Shown here piece after piece: positions 10,273 through 18,813 of a DNA stretch of 64,000 nt. Position 1 is the stretch's first letter. The number at the start of each line of letters is the position of its first letter. A model generated the notes under the pieces. The model was not told the origin of the DNA. It made no database searches and worked only from the letters and a program-made list of their open reading frames with translations. Both the position numbers and the translations under genes were made by a program. Source of the DNA: Kuschelorhynchus macadamiae (lineage: Eukaryota > Arthropoda > Insecta > Coleoptera > Curculionidae); the NCBI GenBank assembly GCA_030620095.1, contig JAUTXW010002386.1, positions 310,001-374,000 on the forward strand. Reading direction: 5' to 3'.

Positions 10273-11322
10273 ATGATGAATAATGATATAGATCTGAAAC
10301 GTCAATTGATTGGGGTTACAGATGCCGTTCGAAAAAAGTTTAAACAAATTAGAGCTGCTAATGTACAACATAAATTTGAATTGGACAAATTTTATGAGCC
10401 GATTGCTAAGCCTTTGACTTCTATATCCGATGCAGTAACACAAAAGTCTCGTAAACATATACAATCACAACCGAAAAGTTTAAGCACATACATAGAGGAG
10501 CCACTAAATAAAACAACCATGTTCATGTCAGAGGAGTTTCCCGTAGAAACATCAACACCGATCACAGAAAGGTCCAAGTACACTGCTGAAACATCGATAG
10601 ATACCCCAAAAAACGAGACGTTAGATGGAATTTATGCAACACCTTCTCCATCAAACAAATCTACAATGTCAGCTGTCACATTAAAAGATCGCTCATCTCC
10701 GGATATTATCATTAATACATATATGAACGGTTTAAAGACAAAACCATCACAATTCGATACAGTTTATGGAGTACATCATAAATCAAAAGTAAAAAACAAA
10801 AAGTTTATGGGTAATTTGGAAATACGTTTTCCTCCTGGTAAAGTGACACTATGGCACAACTCTAAGAATATTGCAACCTTTGAAGGGAATGCGGAACTTT
10901 ACGATTTGATATTCTTAAAAAATCCGCGAGTATTAGAGCATATCGAAAAGATGACTCCCGAAGTGGCAGAAGACTATAAAAAGATGCTGCGATTGACAAA
11001 TGCAGCATACAAGGGCTATGACGAGAAGCGGGGACTACAGGAAACCAGGCGGAAAAAATATTTAGAGATTATAAAACCATTAATGACAGGGAATCGAATG
11101 GGGAGTGGGATCGCAGGTAAAAAAACATATGCTCAAGTAGTGTTACCATTAAAAAAACGTGTTTTATCGGAAACTCCTAGCTACGTATATTGGAATAACC
11201 CGAAGGAGTTGGTAGAACGATTACGATTGCTATGGAGTTCAAAGATGACTGGTCATACCGGACACGATAATGAAATAATGTCAATTATAGAAGAACTTCG
11301 TGAGGAAGGTATAATTTATTGA
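10273..11322 (+). CDS. Conserved insect Polinton protein of unknown function (DUF8207-like), 349 aa
   Basis: Starts at MMNNDIDLKRQL, 53 bases after the ATPase stop. A polar N-terminal half with heptad-like charged segments is followed by a compact region (KFMGNLEIRFPPGKVTLWHN, then YDLIFLKNPRVLEHI) and a conserved-looking end (YVYWNNPKELVERLRLL, KMTGHTGHDNEIMSIIEELR). I recall this C-terminal pattern from many insect proteins encoded by Polinton/adintovirus-like elements, annotated as DUF8207. Its role is not known; its position between ATPase and integrase suggests a virion or packaging role. The frame is intact, unlike most neighbours. Confidence 0.72.
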   Translation: MMNNDIDLKRQLIGVTDAVRKKFKQIRAANVQHKFELDKFYEPIAKPLTSISDAVTQKSRKHIQSQPKSLSTYIEEPLNKTTMFMSEEFPVETSTPITERSKYTAETSIDTPKNETLDGIYATPSPSNKSTMSAVTLKDRSSPDIIINTYMNGLKTKPSQFDTVYGVHHKSKVKNKKFMGNLEIRFPPGKVTLWHNSKNIATFEGNAELYDLIFLKNPRVLEHIEKMTPEVAEDYKKMLRLTNAAYKGYDEKRGLQETRRKKYLEIIKPLMTGNRMGSGIAGKKTYAQVVLPLKKRVLSETPSYVYWNNPKELVERLRLLWSSKMTGHTGHDNEIMSIIEELREEGIIY

Positions 11323-11369
11323 GTAATCACATAATTTGATCAGTATCTCAAGAGACGTGAGTTGGAACT

Positions 11370-12305
11370 ATGACTACTAGCACAGAAAAAATAAAAATTG
11401 TCAATGAACTTCATAGGTCAGCAAGAAAAAATTTTCCCAGAAAACACACCATCATTAAAGGATATGAAGACTTGTGGCAAACAGATTTGGCGGAAATGCA
11501 ACAGTATGCAAATGAAAACGATGGATACCGCTATATCTTGGTGTGCATAAATTGCTAATCCAAATTTGTCTATACTAGGGCGATTAGAAACAAGACAGGG
11601 GCTGAAGTCACTAAAGCAATGAAAGACATTTTTAAAGAAGCAAGATATACACCAATAAATCTACAAACCGATCAGGGAAAAGAATTTTTTAATAACATAT
11701 TCCAAAATCTTGTTAAGGAATATAACATTAATCATTATTCGACGTACAGCACCAAAAAAGCTGCGATAGTTGAACGAGTCATACGTACACTCAAAAATTA
11801 TCTCTATAAGGAGTTTTCAGCTAGAGGTTCCTACAAATGGATACAACTTTTACCAGTCATAACGAAAACCTATAATAACACAGAGCATCGTACTATCGGT
11901 ATGAAACCTATAAACGTTAAATCAACCACACGCATTAACGCATACAATTGGATAAAAATAGTACCCAAAAAGTTTAAATTTCGTTTGGGCGATATAGTTC
12001 GTATAAGCAAACACAAAAGTGTCTTTGATAAAGGATATACGCCCTCATGGTCCACGGAACAGTTTAAAATCGCAAAAGTTAACATTACCAATCCACCAAC
12101 ATACCTATTGGAATCAATAGAAGGTCAACCTATAAAAGGATGTTTTTATGAAGCTGAGCTGCAAAAAACAAGTAGTCCGAATGTATATTTAGTGGAAAAA
12201 GTACTTCGTCGCCGCAAGAAAAATAATATTAATCAATTATTTGTAAAATGGTTAGGATTTTCAGATCAATTTAATTCTTGGATTGATGAGACAGATATTG
12301 TTTAA
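11370..12305 (+). pseudogene. Retroviral-type integrase with C-terminal chromodomain, one in-frame TAA
   Basis: The rve catalytic triad is visible: D in WQTDLAEM (about 11,480), D in LQTDQGKEF (about 11,660) and E in AAIVERVIRTLK (about 11,770). The C-terminus (YLVEKVLRRR...FVKWLGF...SWIDETDI, about 12,185-12,300) is a chromodomain, typical of Polinton integrases and thought to steer insertion to chromatin marks. The protein would insert the element with a 6-bp target duplication. A TAA at 11556-11558 interrupts the first strand of the catalytic core in frame; similarity continues directly after it. No other frame break seen. Confidence 0.88.
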
Positions 12306-12554
12306 AATATTATATGTTGTAATACATTCAAACCTATCTAAATATGTATATTGGTTAAGGTTACTATTAAAATAAATACCCAATGAACTTCAACTTTGTT
12401 TTATTTAAATATGTGTTTATTACAATTATAAACTAGGTTTATTCACAACAATCATCATTCTTGATTATATTTATACCAATCAGCAATCTTGATATTATCT
12501 TCATATATGAGTAATCCTCATCAAGCTGGGGCTATATTAATTATTTCTCATACA

Positions 12555-12953
12555 TTATTCCATTATATGCTTGACCACTTTTTTCTCCAAATCGCTCATT
12601 CTGATTTCATGTTTTTCAATTCTCCCGAGTACATCCATTTTTATTGTTTCAATATTAACAATTTTCGCTTCAAGCTGCTTTATATCGACACGAACCTTAT
12701 TAAGTAGATCTGTATTCAGTATATCTGCTATTTGTACGCGTAATCGATGAATTTCTTTAAGCGCATAATCCTGGGTAACAGCATCACTACCCTCAGTCGG
12801 TGGGGCGACATTGGTTAAAGATTTTCCCCGCATGTCATATTGACCGTCCGGCGTAAGCTTAAATTCAATTCCTGGTGATCCCCTCAATAAATGCACTTTT
12901 TCACCAGGCTTTTGACGTCCAAATTTATCAATTGTGTTGTTACCACGACCCAT
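12555..12953 (-). CDS. Fibre-like coiled-coil protein, copy A (132 aa)
   Basis: MGRGNNTIDKFGRQ at the N-terminus, then DGQYDMRGKSLTNVAPPTEG and SDAVTQDYAL, which resembles the LTNVxxPxxxxDAVTxxY signature of phage tail fibres and other trimeric fibres. The remaining 60 residues are a predicted heptad coiled coil (IKQLEAKIVNIETIKMDVL). It is paralogous to the next gene. A trimeric attachment fibre of the virion is a reasonable inference; no receptor-binding head is visible in this short protein. Confidence 0.6.
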   Translation of the reverse strand: MGRGNNTIDKFGRQKPGEKVHLLRGSPGIEFKLTPDGQYDMRGKSLTNVAPPTEGSDAVTQDYALKEIHRLRVQIADILNTDLLNKVRVDIKQLEAKIVNIETIKMDVLGRIEKHEIRMSDLEKKVVKHIME

Positions 12954-13033
12954 GTTTATCTAAAACTATTTTTTTTCACCAAAGTGCAGCATTATAAGGT
13001 ATAAAATAAAACTTGTAGTCTCTGCGACGTTGC

Positions 13034-13525
13034 TTACATATTTTCATTAAGGTTCGATAATATGACATCACTTGTTTCTAGTATCATATTAAATAGTTTT
13101 CTATTATCATAGTTAGATATTTTCCTTGAATGTATCCCAGATCTATGAGTTTCTCTAATTAAACGATCAACATTTTGCTCAAGGTTGGATAATATTACTT
13201 CTCTTTTTTCTATTATCGAGTACACATATGCAAATTCTATTTCCGATTTAATAACACTAAGTATTTCACTAATTTTAAAATAAGTTTGATTTAATAATTC
13301 AACCAGTAATATCCGAAGTTTTTGAATTTCTTTAAGGAAATATTCTCGGGTTACAGTATCACTACCTTGTGAAGGATCTGCTATGTTAGTTAAAGATTTT
13401 CCTTGAATGTCGTATTGATGATCAGCATTCAACTTAAAACCTATTCCTGGAGGATTGTATACTACTATTTTTTTATTAGCTTTTTGACGACCAAATTTAT
13501 CAATTGTAATGTTAATTCTACCCAT
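13034..13525 (-). CDS. Fibre-like coiled-coil protein, copy B (163 aa)
   Basis: Shares with copy A the start MGR-INITIDKFGRQK, the core YDIQGKSLTNIADPSQG and SDTVTREYFLKEIQKLR, then diverges into a longer helical tail with two similar segments (REVILSNLEQNVDRLI and TSDVILSNLNENM). The two genes lie in tandem on the same strand, about 80 bp apart, so they arose by gene duplication. Both frames are intact. The fibre signature is seen; function is inferred. Confidence 0.6.
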   Translation of the reverse strand: MGRINITIDKFGRQKANKKIVVYNPPGIGFKLNADHQYDIQGKSLTNIADPSQGSDTVTREYFLKEIQKLRILLVELLNQTYFKISEILSVIKSEIEFAYVYSIIEKREVILSNLEQNVDRLIRETHRSGIHSRKISNYDNRKLFNMILETSDVILSNLNENM

Positions 13526-13654
13526 GCTTACATAGAACTGATGTAAAATTTAAAAATGTTTGAATTTCTATCTGAAAACTGTTAAAAATAATAGAAATAA
13601 AAGAAAGGTAATAATAATAATAATAATAATTTATTTTTTACCTAATACTAAATA

Positions 13655-13705
13655 TTTACAAATTCCTAAAACTATTTATTTACAAATTCCTAAAACTATT
13701 TATTT
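13655..13705. repeat. Short tandem repeat, 23-bp unit
   Basis: TTTACAAATTCCTAAAACTA occurs twice in succession, preceded by an ATA-rich run (13612-13632), in the gap between two convergent Polinton gene blocks. Confidence 0.7.
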
Positions 13706-13751
13706 AAAAAAACTTATGGTTCAAACCCAAACACCCTCATTTCCTCTTTTG

Positions 13752-14291
13752 TTAGACATATATGTCTAACAATGTCTTCCAAATCTCATCTTCTTCCCCA
13801 AAGTCCCCAAAAAAGTCCTCTTCGTCAGACGTGTCTAGGGGGGCCTCTAGGTTGGATGCTGTGGAAGAAGAAGAAGATGGAGAAGCCGCAACCGCCCATT
13901 GCTGCCCTTCTTGACTAAACTGCGGCGATGGAGACCGCAAAATGTCAGAAGGGCCAGCTTGATCGGGGACCTGCAAAATCCCCGATGGTCCTGCTGTCTG
14001 CGAAATGTGCGGAGATGGATCAGCTGGGGTGGTTGCTGTTGTATCCTCTTGCAATGGCGTATTAAGCCTTCTCCTAGCACTGGGTGGTGACGAAGTTGGC
14101 GATGTTATTTGCTCATACATCACAAAATTATTGCACCAATTACAAAGACCCCTCGTTCCAACTAGGACATCATAGTGCTCACACATAGCACACCTCTGCA
14201 TCCCATTTATCGAAAATGGCTGGACAATCGCTATCGGCTTTTCTGGTACTGCATTCTTTGCGGAACTAGATTGAGATTGACACTGAGACAT
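13752..14291 (-). CDS. Zinc-ribbon plus acidic-tail protein (179 aa), unknown
   Basis: Residues about 35-55 contain CAMCEHYDVLVGTRGLCNWC, a CxxC-x(12)-CxxC pair likely to bind zinc. A Ser/Pro-rich disordered middle includes two QxAGPSxIL repeats, and the C-terminus is strongly acidic (DTSDEEDFFGDFGEEDE). This layout suits a regulatory or transactivator-type protein, but no family is recognised. The start is MSQCQSQSS at 14291, preceded by a TATATATA at about 14367 and a repeat array with CAAGGTTG motifs. Confidence 0.55.
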   Translation of the reverse strand: MSQCQSQSSSAKNAVPEKPIAIVQPFSINGMQRCAMCEHYDVLVGTRGLCNWCNNFVMYEQITSPTSSPPSARRRLNTPLQEDTTATTPADPSPHISQTAGPSGILQVPDQAGPSDILRSPSPQFSQEGQQWAVAASPSSSSSTASNLEAPLDTSDEEDFFGDFGEEDEIWKTLLDIYV

Positions 14292-14359
14292 TTTAAACTT
14301 CTTTTTTATTACACGTAGCTAAATAACGACGAAGACGAACTAATAATTTGCTTGTTTAA

Positions 14360-14515
14360 GTGCGTGTATATATACAGATTGTTCAAGGTTGTGTTTGCAA
14401 CGTCACACAGTTATGAGGCGTGTACATTCGTTTGGGGGCGTGTACATATAGATATTTCAAGGTTGCGTTTGTGGGCGTGTACATATAGATTTTTCAAGGT
14501 TGCGTTTACAAGGAC
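14360..14515 (-). promoter_or_regulatory. Upstream repeat array with TATA and CAAGGTT motifs
   Basis: GGCGTGTACATATAGATATT and its near copy start at about 14437 and 14474 (period 37 bp), each followed by TTCAAGGTTGCGTTT; a partial unit lies near 14416. AACGTCACA, a CRE half-site, is at about 14399. TATATATA lies at 14367-14374, about 75 bp from the ATG at 14291. The CAAGGTT cores resemble, with one mismatch, the NR5A-like sites of the other two arrays. Confidence 0.5.
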
Positions 14516-14552
14516 ACACAGAATGCATGTGAATAGGATTTGGGTGTTATTT

Positions 14553-14558
14553 TCTCGG

Positions 14559-14592
<34 letters not shown>
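14553..14592. repeat. PolyT tract
   Basis: A run of about 28 T beginning near 14564, upstream of the second copy of the duplicated 80-bp 3' flank at 14645. Confidence 0.85.
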
Positions 14593-14596
<4 letters not shown>

Positions 14597-14644
14597 GACT
14601 ACATTTATTTTAAGGTCCATCTTTAATTAGAACTAATTGATTCT

Positions 14645-14723
14645 CAAAATACTCTATACTTATATTGATAAATTTAAGAATAAACAAATAACACAAATAC
14701 ATTAATAAAATGATTATTTATTT
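14645..14723. repeat. Dispersed 80-bp repeat, copy 2
   Basis: Matches the block at 6207-6285 (AAAATACTCTATACTTATAT through ATTAATAAAAT). Here it is the 3' flank of the minus-strand gene at 14776-15231. Confidence 0.85.
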
Positions 14724-14775
14724 ACAAAATTATTTTTGCATGATACATATAATTGTTTACATTCCTATTTGTTTT

Positions 14776-15231
14776 TCAGTTTTCATTCTCTATATCGTCA
14801 ACATCCATTTTCTCCCATTCTTCAGTATCATCTGCGGTATTGTCTACACGGTCCAAAATATCTGCACCATTTTTCACGACTTCATTGATGTTTTCCGCTG
14901 AGACCAAACCATACTTTGATAACAATTCCTTGGGTAAATTTGGTATTTCGACAACATAGCTTTGGAGACCTTCGTCGATCATTTCCACGCAAAACTCGTC
15001 TAAGTTGATGGAACCATACAGGTATCTTTCACACAAATGAGCGCCTGACATGAAATTAATTACATCTTTCATGTACTTTCTATATTGACTGACTGTTGAT
15101 TCAACCGCCGACCCATCATAGGTTGCAAAATGTAATATCTCTTGTGCCGCATTTCTTAACTTATGCGACAAACACATAATGTGAGAATTAAGGTCTTCAC
15201 TTGGTGTGATGGTACTATTGCTGTCACACAT
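14776..15231 (-). CDS. Unknown helical acidic-tail Polinton protein (151 aa)
   Basis: MCDSNSTITPSEDL start, then a helical stretch with several Cys residues (LSHKLRNAAQEIL, SAHLCERYLYG), and an acidic end (EEWEKMDVDDIENEN). No known family recognised. Its end and 3' flank have a degenerate copy next to the gene at 6412-6729, so the two genes are linked by duplication or recombination. The frame is intact. Role unknown. Confidence 0.5.
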   Translation of the reverse strand: MCDSNSTITPSEDLNSHIMCLSHKLRNAAQEILHFATYDGSAVESTVSQYRKYMKDVINFMSGAHLCERYLYGSINLDEFCVEMIDEGLQSYVVEIPNLPKELLSKYGLVSAENINEVVKNGADILDRVDNTADDTEEWEKMDVDDIENEN

Positions 15232-15445
15232 CTTTCAAACACTAATTATTAAAATGTCTGTGTATTCTGATTTGTAAAATAATTACCAAATTGTTAATTA
15301 ACCCAAACACCCAATTAAGAACCCAAATTAAAAGACGAAAATAATACCAAATTAAGTAAATATTTCTAAATTTTGTTTATTCTATTAAGCACCAAAATTA
15401 AAAGATGAAAATAATACCAAATAAGTAAATATCTCTAAATTTTGC

Positions 15446-15805
15446 TTATTCTAAACACCCAAATTTAAATATTGATCTACTAGTATTAGTGCCTGAGATT
15501 ACTCGCAAGCTCTGCCCCAAATAAGTTAAAGTATACATCCCACCCGACTTATTTATAATTTCGATAACGTCTTCAGAAATGGTTTCGACAACACGCTTTG
15601 GTAAAAAAGTTTGAAATGTTTTATCATGCGTTTTGTCGTACAATGTTGCATGAAAAGCTTTGCCAAACCGTGTCATCTTTAAAGCAATATTTTGAACTAT
15701 AAAAACTTTCCCAATTGTTAATGATGAAAATTTTCTTTGTTCAACAAAATCTATATCCTTATTAAGCATTTCGTTAATTTCACCCAAGTTTAATTTTGCA
15801 CTCAT
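15446..15805 (-). CDS. Candidate OB-fold single-stranded DNA-binding protein (119 aa)
   Basis: The order of short strands (SLTIGKVFIVQNIALKMTRF, KAFHATLYD, FQTFLPKRVVETI, GGMYTLTYLGQS) is that of small insect virus/transposon proteins with the pattern Y-x-I-x(n)-T-R-F-G-x-A then LPKR, which I take to be OB-fold like. A replication-associated ssDNA-binding role beside the protein-primed polymerase is plausible. The frame is intact and the ATG at 15805 faces the terminal array of regulatory repeats. Fold assignment is inference from pattern only. Confidence 0.5.
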   Translation of the reverse strand: MSAKLNLGEINEMLNKDIDFVEQRKFSSLTIGKVFIVQNIALKMTRFGKAFHATLYDKTHDKTFQTFLPKRVVETISEDVIEIINKSGGMYTLTYLGQSLRVISGTNTSRSIFKFGCLE

Positions 15806-15980
15806 TGTTGAAAAAATGTAAAAGATTTAATATAAAATCACAGTATTACCGTAAATTTAAAAAATTGAATCAGAATACACCACACAATAACTTTTTAATG
15901 ATGAAATCACTTGTGACCGCACAAACAGTGTACCTCTTTTTAGCTTTGAATGGCGTCAGCCTTGGTTTTAATAGCTAACA

Positions 15981-16400
15981 CTCAAGGTCGCATGACGTCA
16001 CATCCTCTCAAGGCCAAACTATCCAGCACACCTGGCCTCTCAACGTCATGGACAAGTATCGAAAAAGCGTGATGAGCGCTCAAGGTCATATGACGTCACA
16101 TCGCCTCAAGGCCAAACTACACAGCTTTATATGAAATGGTTTGCATGGTCATATGATGATGTCACATCGCTTCAAGGACAAATATTGAAAACGTGGTATG
16201 CGCAATTCCCCAAGGTCGTGGGGCGGGGTTTAATCTCATGGTCATTGGGGCGGGGTTTAATCTCATGGTCATGGGGCGGAGCTTAATCTCAAGTTCAGGT
16301 GTGCGCTCAAGAAAAAGCGTGATGCGCGCTCAAGGTCATATGACGTCACATCGCCTCAAGGCCAAACTACACAGCACACCTGGGCTCTCAAGGTCAGGAG
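15981..16400 (-). promoter_or_regulatory. Terminal enhancer-like array: CRE, FTZ-F1/NR5A and GC-box repeats
   Basis: Three copies of one module are visible: YCAAGGYCR-type site, TGACGTCA, then a second site TCAAGGCCA. Sites are at 15982/15993/16009, at 16080/16091/16106 and at 16330/16341/16356. A degenerate fourth lies at 16145-16180 (TGATGTCA) and a lone TCAAGGTCA at about 16388. Between copies two and three there are three GC-box units (GGGGCGGGG or GGGGCGGAG with TTAATCTCA) starting near 16220, 16247 and 16273. The array lies upstream of the minus-strand gene at 15805 and at the right end of the element, possibly inside its terminal repeat. Confidence 0.62.
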
Positions 16401-16417
16401 TAGTGGTGGGGGGTGAA

Positions 16418-18316
16418 TTAGTTCCCGTATTTGATATCTACTACTGTCGTCAAGTTATTTTCCGATATAAAGACTAAGATTGATAAAACACCGTCTACAC
16501 TGCACATATCTCTCTCATAAATTGCTGTAAGCTCCGTTTTTAATTTTATACTGTCTAACATTGGATATGATTTTGCAGTAGATTCAAAATGATTTTGTGG
16601 AAATGACTTTCTGTAAGATTTGAAACTTCTGGCATCAAATAGTTTGGCTGCACTTAAATGATCCTTAAAATCGAAACGGTCTTTGACATGAACTAAAATT
16701 GTATCCAATACTTCTTTTGCGATTGTACTCCGTCTGTCTCCAGCTGATGTCACACGTTGTCGCTTGGTAGGATGTATTACTTCTTCTACTTCACACTCGA
16801 AATCATTAAAGCTTTGCCTGATTTGAACAATTTGTTGCTCAAATTGATCAACTGCGGCTTGCATTTGGGAGCTCTCAATTCCTCGAGTTTGTGCCTGATT
16901 GAAAAAAATCTCGACATGAGGCATTAATCTATGAAACATATTCAACCAGTACATGAACTCTGGACAATCTAAGAACTTTAATAAACCAGATGCCTCGCTT
17001 ATTGTTTTTGAATCCATTCCTGGTTTATCAATAATATTTTCCAAGCATTCTTTAAGCAATTCATTATATTCAAAAACAGTATTTACGACTCTACTTTTAA
17101 AATTCCATCTCGTAGCTACGGCGCGTGGTAACCTCCGTTTAACCACTTGATCCAAAACCGCTGTACGTTTTGGGGATCGGGAAAAAAAAGTTGAGAAGGA
17201 CTGAACATTTGCAAAAAATATTTTGATATTCCTGTTACATTGTGTGGCGCGTTCCATAACTAAATTAAATTGGTGTGCATAACAATGAACGAAGTGAGCG
17301 TGGCGAAATTTGTTGTTGATTATTGCCTGTACTCCATTATTTTTGCCACTCATTACTGCTGCGCCATCGTAGCTTTGTGCTATTAGTTTAGAATTATCAG
17401 CCGGTGAATTTAAAATTAATTTTAATTGGTCCATGAGGTAATTGGCTAAAATATCTGCAGAATACCCCTCTGGTTTAACGAATGCCCAAAACTTCTCAAA
17501 AATTTCACCGTTAAAAACATACCGAATTATAACTACCATTTGTTGTTGATTTGAGGTATCTGTTGTTTCGTCGGCTTCTATGGCAATAAACTTAGCGGAT
17601 TTTATTTGATTTATCAGTTCATTTCGATATACCTCAAACATAGCATCTAATAAATCATTCTGGATTGTCTTTGAGGTGCCTTTAAACGCTTTGGCATCTC
17701 TTAAATGTATGGCAAGAGCAGAATCTAATTCGGAGGCAAAGTAGATTAAACCTTGATAAATACCTGGATTTTCAGATGAAGATGTTTCGTCATGTCCCCT
17801 CAACGCCAACTCAAAAGCACCGCAAAATTTAATGCACATTATAATTCGCCGTAAGATATGACGATTTTTGTCTACGTTCTCATTATACTTTAGTTTATGT
17901 TGCAAATACGCACTATTTAATTGTTCTCGAATGTCCACTTTTCCTAACACATTAAAGTCAACATAGGCATTCATATGAGCCACCGAATTTTCGTGTTTTT
18001 TTGCCCTTTCGGCTAAATGTTTCAAGTCACTGACACCTTGATAAGTCCACGACGACGTCTGTTCATTTTTTGAAATCAAACACACGAAGCAAAAAAGTTT
18101 ATTTGTGGTTGAACAGCCACATAACCACTTATATTTTTCGTAAACACTCTTGTTAAACACTCTTTTGTAACTTCGTGTTTTACTAGTAGACGTATAGCTA
18201 ATGTCCAAATCTGGGGTAGGTCTTCCTTGTTCTTTAATTAAAATTTTTTCCTGATATTCCAGCGAAGCCTTTTGCAATATATATTGCACGGAATTTAATT
18301 CTAGTTCCATATTCAA
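16418..18316 (-). pseudogene. hAT transposase (ZMYM1-like, TTF zinc finger), C-terminus replaced
   Basis: The TTF-type zinc finger region (YKWLCGCSTTNKLFCFVCLI, about residues 63-82) is followed by the DUF4371/RNase H-like core with LRGHDETSSS, IEADETTDTS, LIAQSYDGAAVMSG and VHCYAHQFNLV, and the conserved RWNFKSR. hAT enzymes cut and paste DNA with 8-bp target duplications. The C-terminal dimerisation region (usually ending near SAERSFS...) is absent; the final 12 or so residues derive from Polinton DNA. The rest is open for more than 600 codons without a stop, so the truncation is the main lesion. Confidence 0.85.
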
Positions 18317-18813
18317 TAAACTTAAAAATAATTAAAATCAAACAACACTCAATAACTCCAAATCAACAAAAAATAATCAATGCTCCGCCTGTCTCCTCAA
18401 ACTGAAACAATCGATTAAATAACGTATGCATAAAATTCGCCGACGTTGCCGTCGCAAAGCAAAGTAAGCCGACGGCGACGCGACAAGTGCATGCGAAGAG
18501 AGGAAGAGACGCAAAATATTATGCCCATTTCGCTCGCGAATTAACCATTACTTTTAAAGGTTCGGTCACCAGAATGTCAAGAATAAGCAATAAATATCGG
18601 GACAAAATATAAGTGGTCCCCGGAAACAAATTTTGATATCCGTTGGCTGAAATATCATCAGTCGGAAAGTAATTTTGACTGTTTTTGATGCAATAATATA
18701 ATAAAATTATTATAATGATAATAATGATGTACTATATTTTTTAGTTGGTTGGATTTTATGGTTTATGGAGGGTGGGCACGTTCTCTTGTGCCCTTTAGTA
18801 CCAGCCGCCACTG
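16443..18813 (-). mobile_element. hAT element 1 (ZMYM1/TTF type), 3' end cut off at the Polinton border
   Basis: The 5' terminus (minus orientation) is CAGTGGCGGCTGGTACTAAA, ending at 18813 on +, a typical hAT end. The transposase reads left toward 16418 and loses similarity after ENNLT (about 16448-16462). The opposite inverted repeat is not found in the window, as expected if the Polinton inserted into the transposase C-terminus. A candidate 8-bp flank ATAGAAAT at 18814 cannot be paired. Confidence 0.8.

Larger units (their letters stand above)
1..16442. mobile_element. Polinton/adintovirus-type element, decayed, left end outside window
   Basis: The stretch combines the hallmark set of Polintons (Mavericks) and adintoviruses: protein-primed family B polymerase, rve-type integrase with chromodomain, packaging ATPase, double-jelly-roll capsid protein and parvovirus-like phospholipase A2. 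Genes are tightly packed and divergently oriented. The left terminus is not in the window because the polymerase frame is open at base 1. The right end is placed near 16,440-16,446, where the array of regulatory repeats stops and a hAT coding frame begins in mid-domain. The + strand there contains two adjacent ACT triplets, which would suit the usual 5'-AGT...ACT-3' Polinton termini. Several key genes carry nonsense or frameshift lesions, so the copy is not expected to be autonomous. Family assignment is firm; the exact right border and the terminal repeat length are inference. Confidence 0.85.

Noticed and set aside
2502..11558. A non-standard genetic code or selenocysteine use to explain the internal stops
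   Set aside because: Both TGA and TAA occur, other genes in the window use normal stops, and no SECIS-like element was recognised; ordinary decay explains them.
14352..14630. Overlapping frames on both strands in the upstream array
   Set aside because: They consist of the tandem promoter repeat and the polyT run (poly-Phe/poly-Lys); not coding.
16193..16477. 94-codon plus-strand frame in the terminal array
   Set aside because: It is composed of the GC-box and CRE repeats (repeated GAGFNLMV), a by-product of the array.
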